A stretch of 51,510 nt of DNA from Xanthobacteraceae bacterium (GTDB lineage: Bacteria > Pseudomonadota > Alphaproteobacteria > Rhizobiales > Xanthobacteraceae), in contig JASHPW010000071.1 of the NCBI GenBank assembly GCA_030037895.1, forward strand, positions 1-51,510, written 5' to 3'. Made by a program: the position numbers and the translations under genes. This document shows positions 36,688-48,769 of this stretch, piece by piece. Positions within the stretch are counted from its first letter, which is position 1. Every line of letters starts with the position of its first letter. Under the pieces are notes generated by a model that ran no database searches, was not told the DNA's origin, and worked only from the letters and a program-made list of their open reading frames with translations.

Positions 36688-37581
36688 ATGACTTTCGAGA
36701 CGCTCGTCTACGCCACCGACGGACCGATCGCGACGATCACTCTCAATCGTCCCGAACAGCTCAACACCATCGTCCCGCCGATGCCGGACGAATTTGAATC
36801 GGCGATCAATCTCGCCGTCCGCGACAACTCCGTCAAAGTCGTCATCCTGCGGGGTGCCGGGCGCTCGTTCTGCGCCGGCTACGATTTCGGCGAAGGATTC
36901 CATCTCTGGGACGAGCACATCACGACGGACGGCGCGTGGGATTCGGGAAAGGACTTTGCCTGGGCGACGGCACATGCCGTGGCGCCGACCCAGAAGTTCC
37001 TGAGCATGTGGCGCGCCCCCAAGCCGGTGATCGCCCAGGTGCACGGCTGGTGCGTCGGCGGCGGCAGCGATACCGCGCTCTGTGCGGACATCGTCATCGC
37101 CAGCGAGGACGCGCGGATCGGAACGCCTTATTCGCGCATGTGGGGATGCTACCTGAGCGGCCTGTGGATCTATCGTCTCGGCCTCACTAAGGCCAAGGAG
37201 TACGCGCTGACCGGCAAGCCGCTGTCGGGACGCGAGGCCGCCGCTGTCCATCTGATCAATTGCGCCGTGCCTTTCGCGCATCTGGAGGAGACGGTCGGCC
37301 GAACGGCACGACAGCTCGCGTCCATTCCGTCGTCACAACTGGCGGCGATGAAGCTCGTGGTGAATCAGGCCTACGAAAACATGGGGCTCGCTAGCACTCA
37401 GATCATCGGACCGATCCTCGACGGCTTGATGCGCAACACGCCGGACGCCATCGATTTCATCCGCCGCGCGGAGAAGGACGGCGTGCGGGCGGCGATCGCC
37501 GCGCGCGACGGCCCGTTCGGCGACTACAGCCAAGCCCCTGCGAACGAACGGCCGAACCCCGATCACATCGTCAAAATCTGA
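36688..37581 (+). CDS. Enoyl-CoA hydratase/isomerase (crotonase) family protein
   Basis: A 297-residue crotonase-fold protein. IATITLNRPEQLNTIVPPMP starts the fold, GAGRSFCAGYDFGEGFH forms the first oxyanion-hole strand, VHGWCVGGGSDTALCADIVI the second, followed by AREGTPYSRMWG-like substrate pocket residues and KAKEYALTGKPLSGREAAAV. The catalytic glutamates of canonical enoyl-CoA hydratase are not clearly in place (DIVIASEDARIGTPYS, GLWIYRLGL), so isomerase, hydratase or another CoA reaction is open. It begins 101 bases after pepN and may be in the same operon. Confidence 0.85.
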   Translation: MTFETLVYATDGPIATITLNRPEQLNTIVPPMPDEFESAINLAVRDNSVKVVILRGAGRSFCAGYDFGEGFHLWDEHITTDGAWDSGKDFAWATAHAVAPTQKFLSMWRAPKPVIAQVHGWCVGGGSDTALCADIVIASEDARIGTPYSRMWGCYLSGLWIYRLGLTKAKEYALTGKPLSGREAAAVHLINCAVPFAHLEETVGRTARQLASIPSSQLAAMKLVVNQAYENMGLASTQIIGPILDGLMRNTPDAIDFIRRAEKDGVRAAIAARDGPFGDYSQAPANERPNPDHIVKI

Positions 37582-37818
37582 GGCGGCGAGCAAAATTGCC
37601 ACCCGTTTGCTCGCGCCGTCGGGGCGGCACGGCGTTGATTTGACTCGGCTTTTGCGGACCGGAATGCCCGGCAAGAATCATGGGGACGACGGTTAAAAAA
37701 TATTGACTCTCGACTCTCGACAAATCGATTCGCATCGATTCTTATCGGGGTGATTCGGAGGAGATGCGGCACCTCCTTCCGAACGAGGGTACGGGGACCG
37801 TCCGAACGGAGGCAGGCG

Positions 37819-40119
<2,301 letters not shown>

Positions 40120-40171
40120 CGGCCGTTCATCCTTCGCGGCGCGCCTTCGCCGCGCACCTCGGGATGATCGA

Positions 40172-43100
40172 TCAGGTCGTGGGCACGTTCCCCAAGATGC
40201 GCACGAAACACTCGCGCACCTGGCGCTGCGTTTCCTTCACATGCGCCTCAAGCGCGGGGAAATCGGGCAGGTCGGCGGCGCGGGCGAGGAGACCGAGGAC
40301 GCCGGCGCCCGCCGCCTGCGGGTCGAACTTGCCCGGCAGGCAGAGGCGGAGAATCTGCGTAAGATCGTGATAAAGTCGCACCGCGGGCCGCAGCACGGCG
40401 GCGTCCTCAGCCGCGAGCACGTTAAGACGCGCCGCCTTCTCCAGCACATGCTCCGTCGAGGTGTCGAGAATGTCCGGCGCCGCGGCCGCATGCACGAGCT
40501 GCAGATATTGGACGATGAACTCGATATCGACGAGCGCGCCGGCGGCGTATTTGAGGTCCCAGGGATCGGCGTCGCCCTTCTCCTGGGCGATCGCCGCGCG
40601 CATCTCGATGACGTCCTCGGCAACTGCGCGCCGGTCGCGCTTGCGGCAGAGCACCTCGCGGATCGCCGCCTCGACGCGCGCGGAAAAAGCCGGCGATCCG
40701 CAGACGACACGGGCACGCGTCAGCGCCATGTGCTCCCAGGTCCAGGCCTCGCGTTCCTGGTAGCCGGTGAAGCCGTCGATCTGCGTCGCCAGCGGGCCGG
40801 AGCGGCCCGAAGGCCGCAGCCGCATGTCGACGGAATAGAGCGCGCCGTAATTGGTCTTGACCGTCAGCGCGCTGATCAGCCGCTGGGTGAGGCGCGCAAA
40901 ATACTGCGCACCGTAGAGCGGCCGCGCGCCGTCGGAGTTCGGATGCTCGGCGTCGAAATCGTAGATGACGATGAGATCGAGGTCGGAGCTTGCGGTCATT
41001 TCGCGGGCGCCGAGGCGGCCGAGCGCAAGGATGGCGATCTCCTGGCCGCGCACGCGGCCGTGGGCGACGGCAAAATCGTCCTCGATACGGCGACGCAGCG
41101 CGCGGATCAGCACGTCCGCCAGCCGCGCGAACACATCGCCCGCCCGCTCGGCCGAAACCGATCCCGAAAGGATGCGCGCGCCGATCAGGAACATGTGCTC
41201 CTGGCCGAACAGGCGGATCGCATCGAGCATGTCCTCGTAGCCGCGCGCCTCGCCGAGCGCACGCGCCAGCTCCGCTTCGAGCCGGCTTTCGTCGGGCAGC
41301 GAGCCGAAGAAGCTCGGGTCGATCAGCGAATCGATGACGTGCGGGCTCTGCGCCAGAACATCGGCCAGCCGCGGGGCGACGCCGAGGATGAGCGCGATGA
41401 ACCGAACGAGCTCCGGATTGCGCCGCAGCAGCGGCAGAAAACGCCCGCCGGCGCGCAGTCCGGCGAGAAAATGGTCGAAGGCGATGAAAGCGGCGTCCGG
41501 ATTTTCCGCGCGTGAGAATTGGTCGATGATGACCGGCATCAGCTCGGCGAGGCTCGCGCGCGCCTGCTCGCTCCGCAACGCCCGATAGACGCCGGCATGC
41601 CAGCGGTGCGCGGCGGCGGCGACCTCCTGCGGCCGCCGGAAGCCCATTTCCGCCAGCCGATCGAGCGTCTCGCCCTCGCCCTGCGGCGCCGCGAACGAGA
41701 GATTCTGCTGCCGCGCGAGCAGGTCCGGCGCGCGTTCGAACAGCCGCACATAGTGCCGCTCGACCGCGCGCAAATGCGCGAGCAGGACCGCGGCGAAATC
41801 GTCGCGGCCGGGAAAGCCGAGGAAGCGCGCGAATTGGTCGAGCGCGGCAGGATCGGACGGCAGGGTGTGGGTCTGCTCGTCGGCCACCATCTGCAGGCGG
41901 TGCTCGGTGCGGCGCAAGAAATCATAGGCCGCGATAAGCTCGTCGCGCGCGGCGGCGTCGATCCAGCCGCCGGCGGCGAGCGCGGCGAGCGTCGCCACGG
42001 TGGCGCGGCCGCGCAATTCGCCGTGCCGGCCGCCGGCGATGAGCTGCTGGGTCTGCACGAAAAACTCGATCTCGCGGATGCCGCCGCGGCCGAGCTTGAT
42101 GTTGTGGCCTTCGACCGCGATCTCGCCGTGGCCCCGATAGGCATGGATCTGCTGCTTCATGGCGTGGACGTCGGCCACGGCCGCGTAGTCGAGATATTTG
42201 CGCCAGACGAAGGGCGCGAGGCCGCGGATAAGCTCTTCGCCGGCGGCGAGATCGCCCGCGCTCGGCCGCGCCTTGATGAGCGCCGCGCGCTCCCAGTTCT
42301 GTCCCCGGCTTTCGTAATAATCGAGCGCGGCTTCGGTCGAGATCGCGATCTGGGTCGAGGATGGATCGGGGCGCAGCCGCAAATCGACGCGGAAAACGTA
42401 GCCGTCGGCCGTACGTTCCTGCAGCAGCTTCACGAGATCGCGAGCAAGCCGCACGTAGAACGGCGCCGGCTCGACGTTCGCCGGCAGCGCCGGCGCGCGC
42501 GGATCGAAGAAGATCATGAGATCGATATCGCTGGAGAAGTTCAGCTCCCGGGCGCCCATCTTGCCCATCGCCAGCACGATCAGGCCCGATCCCGCTTCGG
42601 GATCGCGCGGATCGGGCGCGACGAGCTTGCCGCGGCCGACGGCCTCGCGCAGGAGATGGCGCACCGCAGCGCCGAGCGCGGTCTCGGCGACATCGGTGAG
42701 CGCGGCGGTGATGCGCGCGAGCGGCCACACGCCGCCGATATCGGCGAGCGCGACGAGGAGCGCCGCCTCGGCCTTCATGCGGCGGAGAACGCGCATCAGC
42801 CGGTTCCGCGTCTGCGCCGCGGCGGCGGCGCGGCGCGTGCGCGCGAGCAGCGCCGCAAGCTCTTGTTCCGGATCGCGCATGAGCAGGCGAACGAAGCGCT
42901 CCGGGCTCGCGCCGACGAGGTCGCGGAGGTAAGGCGCCGCGGCGGCGATATGGCCGAGCAAATTTGCGAGCGGCGGATAATCCTTGACCAGCGATTTGAG
43001 TACCGTAGCGGCGGCACTTGACGGCAACGCCGCGAGCCATTCGGCCGCGCGATCAGGAGCGCGCGTCGACGATCGCGACGGTACTCCCCGCCCTGACCTT

Positions 43101-43201
43101 CGCCCGCGAGCGGGCAAGGGTTGGGAGGAGGCGAGTTGGCGGACCAACGCCGCCTTGTCGAGGTTTTGCTTCGGCCGCGTGTCGGCCGCAGGCCGCCGCA
43201 T
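40172..43201 (-). CDS. glnE: Bifunctional glutamine synthetase adenylyltransferase/deadenylase
   Basis: A 1009-residue GlnE with two nucleotidyltransferase domains. The N-terminal deadenylase has GLIVLAMGKMGARELNFSSD followed by IDLMIFFD (about residues 205-235); the C-terminal adenylylase has EIAILALGRLGAREMTASSD and LDLIVIYD (about 715-745). Both keep the G-S/SSD-x-D metal motif. It adjusts glutamine synthetase activity in response to PII signals in the cytosol. The start ATG at 43201 overlaps the stop of the upstream kinase gene by one base (TGATG), so the two are translationally coupled; a GTG one codon earlier is alternative. Full family length. Confidence 0.96.
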   Translation of the reverse strand: MRRPAADTRPKQNLDKAALVRQLASSQPLPARGRRSGRGVPSRSSTRAPDRAAEWLAALPSSAAATVLKSLVKDYPPLANLLGHIAAAAPYLRDLVGASPERFVRLLMRDPEQELAALLARTRRAAAAAQTRNRLMRVLRRMKAEAALLVALADIGGVWPLARITAALTDVAETALGAAVRHLLREAVGRGKLVAPDPRDPEAGSGLIVLAMGKMGARELNFSSDIDLMIFFDPRAPALPANVEPAPFYVRLARDLVKLLQERTADGYVFRVDLRLRPDPSSTQIAISTEAALDYYESRGQNWERAALIKARPSAGDLAAGEELIRGLAPFVWRKYLDYAAVADVHAMKQQIHAYRGHGEIAVEGHNIKLGRGGIREIEFFVQTQQLIAGGRHGELRGRATVATLAALAAGGWIDAAARDELIAAYDFLRRTEHRLQMVADEQTHTLPSDPAALDQFARFLGFPGRDDFAAVLLAHLRAVERHYVRLFERAPDLLARQQNLSFAAPQGEGETLDRLAEMGFRRPQEVAAAAHRWHAGVYRALRSEQARASLAELMPVIIDQFSRAENPDAAFIAFDHFLAGLRAGGRFLPLLRRNPELVRFIALILGVAPRLADVLAQSPHVIDSLIDPSFFGSLPDESRLEAELARALGEARGYEDMLDAIRLFGQEHMFLIGARILSGSVSAERAGDVFARLADVLIRALRRRIEDDFAVAHGRVRGQEIAILALGRLGAREMTASSDLDLIVIYDFDAEHPNSDGARPLYGAQYFARLTQRLISALTVKTNYGALYSVDMRLRPSGRSGPLATQIDGFTGYQEREAWTWEHMALTRARVVCGSPAFSARVEAAIREVLCRKRDRRAVAEDVIEMRAAIAQEKGDADPWDLKYAAGALVDIEFIVQYLQLVHAAAAPDILDTSTEHVLEKAARLNVLAAEDAAVLRPAVRLYHDLTQILRLCLPGKFDPQAAGAGVLGLLARAADLPDFPALEAHVKETQRQVRECFVRILGNVPTT

Positions 43202-44619
43202 CACGCCGCCGCCGGTCCGGTGCGCGGCAGGCTGATGACGCTCTTCAAGCCGGGATCATTGTCTTCCAGCTTCAACTCGCCGCCGTGCAAACGCGCGACC
43301 GCCGCGGCAAGGCTCAGACCCAATCCCGAGCCCGGTTCCGAGCGGCTCTGCTCGAGCCGCACGAAGCGCTCGACGACACGGCCGCGGTCGACATCGGCAA
43401 TGCCGGGGCCGCGATCGGCCACCGAGAGCGTGATCCGCTCGCCGTCGTTGCCGGCTTTGACCACGATCTCGGCGGGCGCGCCGTTCATCTTGCTCGCTTC
43501 CGGCCCGGCATATTTGATGGCGTTGTCGACGAGGTTTGCCAACGCCTGGCTCACCAGCTCGCGATTGCCGCGCACCGGCGCCGCGGCCGGCGCATCGATC
43601 GTCAGCGCCAGCCCCTTTTGCTCGGCGAGCGGCTCATACAGCTCGCCGACGTCGCGGGCGACCGCGGCGGCGTCGAATTCGGTCATGTTGTCGCGCGCCT
43701 GCCCGGATTCGGCGCGCGCGATCATCAAGAGCGCGTCGAAGGTGCGGATGAGCTCGTCGGACTCGGCGATCGTAGCGTCCAGCGCCGCACGATAATCGCC
43801 GATGCTGTCGGCGCCGGCGGCGGCGCGCAACGCCTGCTCGCAGCGATTGCGCAACCGCGTGAGCGGCGTCTTCAGATCGTGGGCGATGTTGTCGGAGACC
43901 TCCTTGAGGCCGCGCATCAGCGCCTCGATGCGCTCGAGCATGGCGTTGACATGCTCGGCGAGGCGGTCGAGCTCGTCGCCCGTTCCGGCGATGGGCAAGC
44001 GGCCGCTGAAATCGCCGGCCATGATCGTCTGCGCCGTCCCGGTCATCGCATCGATACGCTTGAGCACCCGACGGCTGACGAAGAAGCCGCCGGCAAGCCC
44101 GAGCACGACGACGAGCGCGAACGACCAGCGTCCGGCATTGCCGATAATGCTGTAAATCCGCTCGCGCTCCTCGAGATCGCGCCCGACCAGGAGGCGGAAG
44201 CCGCCCGGCAGCTCCACCACGTGCACCAGCGCGCGATGCTCGACATCGTCCCGCGCCTCGATCCGGCGATAAGAGGTTTCGCGCCAGCCCGGACGGTCGA
44301 GCGTGCCCGGCTCCAAGGCGCCGACATTGCCAGCGAGCGCTTCCCCGTTCGGCGTGGCGACCAGATAGACGCTCGAGCCCGGACGCCGCGCGCGCAGATC
44401 GAGGATGATCACCAATCCCCTGATGCCGTTTTCGTCGTATTGCGTGCGCAAGCGGGTGATCTCCAAATTGACCGTGCGGGTGATCTGCTCGGTGATGAGC
44501 CGGCGCGTGTTGAGCGCGAAATAGCCGAGCAGCGAGACCGCGAACAGGACGAAGATCAGAAGATAGGCGAGCGTCAATTGGAACGCGGTCGTGCGCAGGA
44601 GTTTGCCGAGCGCGGTCAC
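43201..44619 (-). CDS. HAMP-containing sensor histidine kinase
   Basis: A 472-residue classical sensor kinase. TM1 AYLLIFVLFAVSLLGYFAL (residues 18-37), periplasmic domain about 38-160, TM2 WSFALVVVLGLAGGFFV, HAMP (SRRVLKRIDAMTGTAQTIM, LPIAGTGDELDRLAEHVN), HisKA with SDNIAHDLKTPLTRLRNR, HATPase with ALANLVDNAIKYA, VADRGPGI and GSGLGLSLAAAV. In related genomes such a kinase (FeuQ-like) follows the OmpR-type regulator and precedes glnE. Here the likely partner regulator is at 47798-48478, separated by two genes. Its ATG overlaps the stop of the acyl-CoA synthetase gene by four bases, so expression depends on that gene's transcript. Confidence 0.9.
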   Translation of the reverse strand: MTALGKLLRTTAFQLTLAYLLIFVLFAVSLLGYFALNTRRLITEQITRTVNLEITRLRTQYDENGIRGLVIILDLRARRPGSSVYLVATPNGEALAGNVGALEPGTLDRPGWRETSYRRIEARDDVEHRALVHVVELPGGFRLLVGRDLEERERIYSIIGNAGRWSFALVVVLGLAGGFFVSRRVLKRIDAMTGTAQTIMAGDFSGRLPIAGTGDELDRLAEHVNAMLERIEALMRGLKEVSDNIAHDLKTPLTRLRNRCEQALRAAAGADSIGDYRAALDATIAESDELIRTFDALLMIARAESGQARDNMTEFDAAAVARDVGELYEPLAEQKGLALTIDAPAAAPVRGNRELVSQALANLVDNAIKYAGPEASKMNGAPAEIVVKAGNDGERITLSVADRGPGIADVDRGRVVERFVRLEQSRSEPGSGLGLSLAAAVARLHGGELKLEDNDPGLKSVISLPRTGPAAA

Positions 44620-46337
44620 GGATCGGTACCCTCAGGCTGCAGGCGCAATTCGCTCTCGGAAAAATCCTCCTCCCGGAATTCGCGCGCCGCACGGTTTCCG
44701 CCGCGTTCCCCGGCCGCCTCCGCCCGGCGCAACTCGACGCGGCGGATTTTGCCGGAAATCGTTTTCGGCAACTCGCCGAACTCCAAACGCCGCACCCGCT
44801 TGAAGGGGGCGAGCGCAACGCGGCAGTGCCGGAAGATCGACAGCGCCGTGTCGCGATCCGGCGCGTGGCCGGGCACGAGCGCAAGGAAGGCCTTGGGCAC
44901 CGCCAGCCGTATCGGATCGGGCGACGGCACCACCGCGGCTTCGGCCACGGCTGGATGCTCGATCAGCGCGCTCTCCAGCTCGAACGGGCTGATCCGATAG
45001 TCGGACGATTTGAACACGTCGTCGGCGCGGCCGACATAGGTCAGATAATTCTCGTCATCGATCGTGGCGACGTCGCCGGTGCGATACACGGAATCGTCAA
45101 GCGAAAGGGCGCCGCCGTCGTCGCTTTGGTAGCCTTGCATGAGTCCGGTCGGACGCGGCGCGAGCATGAGACAGATCTCGCCCTCCTGGTGCGGCGCGCC
45201 GGCGGCATCGAGCAGCGCGACGCGAAAGCCCGGCAGCGGCCGGCCCATCGAGCCGGGCTTGAGCTTTTGTCCCGGCGTGTTGCCGACCAACGCCGAGGTC
45301 TCGGTCTGGCCGTAGCCGTCGCGGATCACGAGGCCCCAGGCGGCCTTGACGCGCTCGATGACCTCGGGATTAAGCGGCTCGCCAGCGCTGGTGAGTTCCT
45401 TGAGTTGGACCGGCCAGGCGGCAAGATCCTCTTGGATCAACATCCGCCAAACGGTCGGCGGCGCGCAAAACGTGGTTACACCGCAGCGCACGATCGCGTC
45501 GAGCAGGCCGCGCGCATTGAAGCGCGGCTGATTGACGATGAAGACCGTCGCTTGCGCATTCCACGGCGCGAAGAAGCAGCTCCACGCGTGCTTGGCCCAG
45601 CCCGGAGACGAGATGTTGAGATGCACATCGCCGGGCCGCAGTCCGAGCCAATACATGGTCGAGAGGTGCCCGACCGGGTAGCTCTGATGGCTATGCAGCA
45701 CGAGCTTGGGCGTCGCCGTGGTCCCGGAGGTGAAGTAGAGGAGCAGCGGATCCTCGGCGCGCGTCTCGCGCTCCGGCGCGAACTGCGCGGACGCCGCGTA
45801 ACCTTCTTCGAACGGAGACCAGCCGGACACGGCGCCGCCGACGACGATGCGCGTGTAGTCTCCGGGCAGGTCGGCAAATTTCGCCGCGGCGTCGGCGCCG
45901 ACGACGACGTGGCGGATGCGCCCGCGCGCAAAGCGGTCGGCGAGATCGCCGCTGGTGAGTAGCGTTGTCGCCGGCACGATGACGGCGCCGAGCTTCATCG
46001 CCGCCAGCATGCATTCCCACAACGCCACGACGTTGCCGAGCATGAGCAGGATGGGGTCGCCGCCGCGCACGCCGAGACCGCGAAAATGATTGGCGACGCG
46101 GTTCGAGCGCTCGCTCAACTCGGCGAAGGAGAGCTTGGTCTCGGCCGCGCCCTCCTCGGTGAGCCACAACGCCGGCCGCGCATTGTCGCGCGCCATCTCG
46201 TCGAAGTAATCCAGCGCCCAGTTGAAGCGGTCGAGCTTGGGCCATTGGAAATCCCGGTAGGCGGCGGCATAGTCCTCGCGACGGCGAATGAGAAAATCGC
46301 GCGCCGCGATGAAGGACTCCGCGTTGCTCGAGGTCAT
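44616..46337 (-). CDS. Acyl-CoA synthetase (AMP-forming)
   Basis: A 573-residue ANL-superfamily ligase. The phosphate-binding loop is LLYFTSGTTATPKLVLHSHQ, the adenine motif is RDGYGQTETSALVG, the hinge and A8 motif are YRTGDVATIDDENYLTYVGR and DDVFKSSDYRISPFELES, and the catalytic lysine is in LPKTISGKIRRVELR. Sequence details such as FNWALDYFDEMARDN are like medium-chain or acetyl/propionyl-type synthetases, but the acyl chain cannot be told. A C-terminal extension of about 30 charged residues follows. It is divergent from the CaiB-family gene and overlaps the kinase start by four bases, an unusual coupling of lipid metabolism and signalling genes. Confidence 0.9.
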   Translation of the reverse strand: MTSSNAESFIAARDFLIRRREDYAAAYRDFQWPKLDRFNWALDYFDEMARDNARPALWLTEEGAAETKLSFAELSERSNRVANHFRGLGVRGGDPILLMLGNVVALWECMLAAMKLGAVIVPATTLLTSGDLADRFARGRIRHVVVGADAAAKFADLPGDYTRIVVGGAVSGWSPFEEGYAASAQFAPERETRAEDPLLLYFTSGTTATPKLVLHSHQSYPVGHLSTMYWLGLRPGDVHLNISSPGWAKHAWSCFFAPWNAQATVFIVNQPRFNARGLLDAIVRCGVTTFCAPPTVWRMLIQEDLAAWPVQLKELTSAGEPLNPEVIERVKAAWGLVIRDGYGQTETSALVGNTPGQKLKPGSMGRPLPGFRVALLDAAGAPHQEGEICLMLAPRPTGLMQGYQSDDGGALSLDDSVYRTGDVATIDDENYLTYVGRADDVFKSSDYRISPFELESALIEHPAVAEAAVVPSPDPIRLAVPKAFLALVPGHAPDRDTALSIFRHCRVALAPFKRVRRLEFGELPKTISGKIRRVELRRAEAAGERGGNRAAREFREEDFSESELRLQPEGTDP

Positions 46338-46560
46338 TGCGATCACCGGTCCGGAGATGAAATATGCCTTTCCTGTTGACAAGAAGTCAGGCGCACTCTC
46401 CTCTTTGCCCGATCCTCTGCCAGAGTAGCGGTCCGGACGCCAATGAAAAACAAGAAAGTTCGGTAACGGAGACGGATATGGACGCGCAGGGGCGGAGTCG
46501 CGTTTCTCGGATTCGGTCTGATCTGAACCCGGCCGCGGAGCGCGATAGAGGACGCGGACC

Positions 46561-47715
46561 ATGGGACCTCTCGCCGGCATTCGCATCGTCGAATTCGCGG
46601 GTATCGGGCCCGGGCCGATGGCGGCGATGTTGTGCGCCGACCTGGGCGCGGATGTCATCCGACTGGATCGGCTGACCCCGAGCGGGCTCGGCATAGACAT
46701 GTCGACCCGTTTTGCCGTGCTGACGCGCTCGCGCCCTTCCGTGGCGCTCGACCTGAAACATCCCGACGGGCGCGCGCTTGCGCTCGATCTTATTGGTAAA
46801 GCCGACGCCCTGATCGAAGGCTTCCGGCCGGGCACGATGGAGCGTCTCGGCCTCGGTCCGCAGGCGGCCCTCGCCCGCAATCCGCAACTCGTTTACGGCC
46901 GCGTCACCGGCTGGGGACAAACGGGTCCGCTGGCGCAAGCGGCCGGCCACGACCTCAACTACCTCGCCTTGAGCGGGGCGCTCCATGCCATCGGTCGCGC
47001 CGGATCGAAGCCGACGCCGCCTTTGAACCTGGTGGCGGATTTCGGCGGCGGCGCCCTTTACCTCGCCTTCGGCATGGCCTGCGCCCTCATCGAGGCGCGG
47101 CGATCCGGCAAGGGGCAAGTCGTGGACGCAGCGATGAGCGAAGGCGCCGCCTCGCTGATGGCGATCTTCTATGGCCTGCATGCAGCGGGGCTGCATAGTC
47201 TCGAGCGCGGGAAAAATCTGCTCGATTCCGGATCGGCGATCTACGACGTCTACGTATGCGCCGACGGCCGCTACGTGGCGATCGCACCGATCGAGCTCAA
47301 GTTCCGCAAGGTGCTGCTCGAGCGGCTGGGGCTGCCCTACACCACCGACGACGGCGAAGAGCTGCGCGGCAAGCTCGAAAAACTCTTCAGGACGCGGAGC
47401 AGAGACGAATGGTGCGCGTTGCTTGAAGGAACTGACGCCTGCTTCGCGCCGGTCCTGACCATGGAGGAAGCGCCGCATCATCCCCACAATGTCGCGCGCG
47501 GCTCCTTCATCGACATCGACGGCGTGGTGCAGCCGGCGCCAGCGCCGCGCTTCAGCCGGACGCCGGCCGGCGGGCCGACGCGGCCGCAAGCCTGCGGCGC
47601 AGGAACCCGCTCCGCCCTCGCGGGCTGGGGCATTACCGACGCGCGGATCGAAGCACTCCTCGCCACGGGCGTTCTCGGGGAACCCGATGCGCGCAATGCT
47701 GCAGTGGAAGAATAG
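46561..47715 (+). CDS. CaiB/BaiF CoA-transferase family, alpha-methylacyl-CoA racemase-like
   Basis: A 384-residue family III CoA-transferase-fold protein. [56 protein letters not shown] and [20 protein letters not shown] are conserved; His130 in GHDLNY and Asp160 in NLVADFGGG correspond to the base pair of alpha-methylacyl-CoA racemase and are not the single Asp of CoA-transferases, so racemisation of 2-methylacyl-CoA is the better call. It is divergent from the acyl-CoA synthetase gene with 223 bases between, and the two may serve branched-chain or isoprenoid acid breakdown together. Confidence 0.88.
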   Translation: MGPLAGIRIVEFAGIGPGPMAAMLCADLGADVIRLDRLTPSGLGIDMSTRFAVLTRSRPSVALDLKHPDGRALALDLIGKADALIEGFRPGTMERLGLGPQAALARNPQLVYGRVTGWGQTGPLAQAAGHDLNYLALSGALHAIGRAGSKPTPPLNLVADFGGGALYLAFGMACALIEARRSGKGQVVDAAMSEGAASLMAIFYGLHAAGLHSLERGKNLLDSGSAIYDVYVCADGRYVAIAPIELKFRKVLLERLGLPYTTDDGEELRGKLEKLFRTRSRDEWCALLEGTDACFAPVLTMEEAPHHPHNVARGSFIDIDGVVQPAPAPRFSRTPAGGPTRPQACGAGTRSALAGWGITDARIEALLATGVLGEPDARNAAVEE

Positions 47716-47766
47716 CGCGCTTTCCGCCCGCGCTCGCGACAGCCGCAACTCTGAAAATCCGATCAA

Positions 47767-47793
47767 GTCCCGCCGGCGCGGGCATGGCGGGAC
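47767..47793. terminator. Hairpin between convergent genes
   Basis: A perfect 8-bp inverted repeat GTCCCGCC (47767-47774) / GGCGGGAC (47786-47793) lies between the racemase stop and the regulator stop. It may end both convergent transcripts; there is no T-run. Confidence 0.5.
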
Positions 47794-47797
47794 AAAG

Positions 47798-48478
47798 CTA
47801 TCGCGCGCCGTCGCGGATCATGTAGCCGGCGCCGCGCACGGTATGCAGCAGCGGCTGCGCGAAGCCTTTATCAATCTTGGACCGCAGACGCGAAATGTGC
47901 ACGTCGATCACGTTGGTCTGCGGGTCGAAATGATAGTCCCAGACGTTCTCAAGCAGCATGGTGCGGGTGACGACCTGGCCGGCGTGCCGCATCAGATATT
48001 CGAGCAAGCGGAATTCGCGCGGCTGCAGCTGCAGGTCCTGCCCGGCACGACTCACCTCGTGCGAGAGCCGATTGAGCTCGAGATCGCCGACGCGATAGAC
48101 GGTCTCCTCGCCGCGGCTCGCTCGCCGGCGGGCCAGCGCCTCGGTGCGCGCCAGCAGTTCCGAGAACGCGTAGGGTTTTGCAAGGTAATCGTCGCCGCCG
48201 GCGCGCAACCCCTTGACCCGATCGTCGACCTGGCCGAGTGCGGAGAGGATGAGCACCGGCGTCTCAACCGATTTGATGCGCAAGCTGGCGATAATCGACA
48301 ATCCGTCGAGCTTCGGCAGCATGCGATCGACGATCAAAACGTCGTATTGGCCGTCGAGCGCCAGCGCCAGCCCCTCCTCGCCGTCGGTCGCCTGATCGGC
48401 GACGTGGCCGACCTCGCGAAACGCCTTGACGAGATAGTCGGCCGCGTCGCGGTCGTCCTCGATGATGAGAAGGCGCAT
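47798..48478 (-). CDS. OmpR-family response regulator
   Basis: A 226-residue two-domain regulator. The receiver domain begins MRLLIIEDDRDAADYLVKAF, the phosphoacceptor is Asp51 in DVLIVDRMLPKLDG, and the switch residues are in LILSALG and YLAKPYAFSELLAR. The C-terminal winged helix has LQPREFRLLEYLMRHAGQVV, LLENVWDYHFDPQTNVIDVH and ISRLRSKIDKG. Its place after degP matches a conserved Rhizobiales order in which the next gene would be its kinase. That kinase is here at 43201-44619, two genes away. ATG 48478 preferred over the longer frame from 48514. Confidence 0.92.
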   Translation of the reverse strand: MRLLIIEDDRDAADYLVKAFREVGHVADQATDGEEGLALALDGQYDVLIVDRMLPKLDGLSIIASLRIKSVETPVLILSALGQVDDRVKGLRAGGDDYLAKPYAFSELLARTEALARRRASRGEETVYRVGDLELNRLSHEVSRAGQDLQLQPREFRLLEYLMRHAGQVVTRTMLLENVWDYHFDPQTNVIDVHISRLRSKIDKGFAQPLLHTVRGAGYMIRDGAR

Positions 48479-48598
48479 GGTCGCCGCCGTGCTCAGGAAG
48501 CCGTCTGGCGTCAAATCATATCGTCCCGCAAATGTCGCTCGGCAATATCGGCCGCCGCCGCGGATGCGCTTGGCTCGCGCATCGGCGCGGATAACACA

Positions 48599-48760
48599 AG
48601 AGGGTGGCGAGCGATCAGGCTCGCCACCCTCTCGACCGACTCCGCCCCGGCGGGGGCGACGGATGCCGGGAGGCGGAGTTGGTGTTCGGCGGGGACGGGT
48701 CTTGCGACCCGTCCCCAGGGTACGCCCGCCAGCGGGGGCGACGGATGCCGGCGGATCGCC
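48599..48760. repeat. Two strong hairpins with a duplicated flank between degP and the regulator
   Basis: AGAGGGTGGCGAG (48599-48611) pairs perfectly with CTCGCCACCCTCT (48620-48632), 13 bp. GGGGACGGGTC (48691-48701) pairs perfectly with GACCCGTCCCC (48706-48716), 11 bp with a TTGC loop. The 18-base GGGGGCGACGGATGCCGG occurs on both sides of the second hairpin (from about 48653 and 48738). These structures follow degP in its direction of transcription and could terminate it or protect its mRNA 3' end. Confidence 0.7.
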
Positions 48761-48769
48761 CCATTCTTG

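Noticed and set aside
36688..37581. Naming the crotonase gene as a specific enoyl-CoA hydratase (EchA or PaaG)
   Set aside because: The catalytic Glu pair is not clearly conserved, so only the family can be supported.
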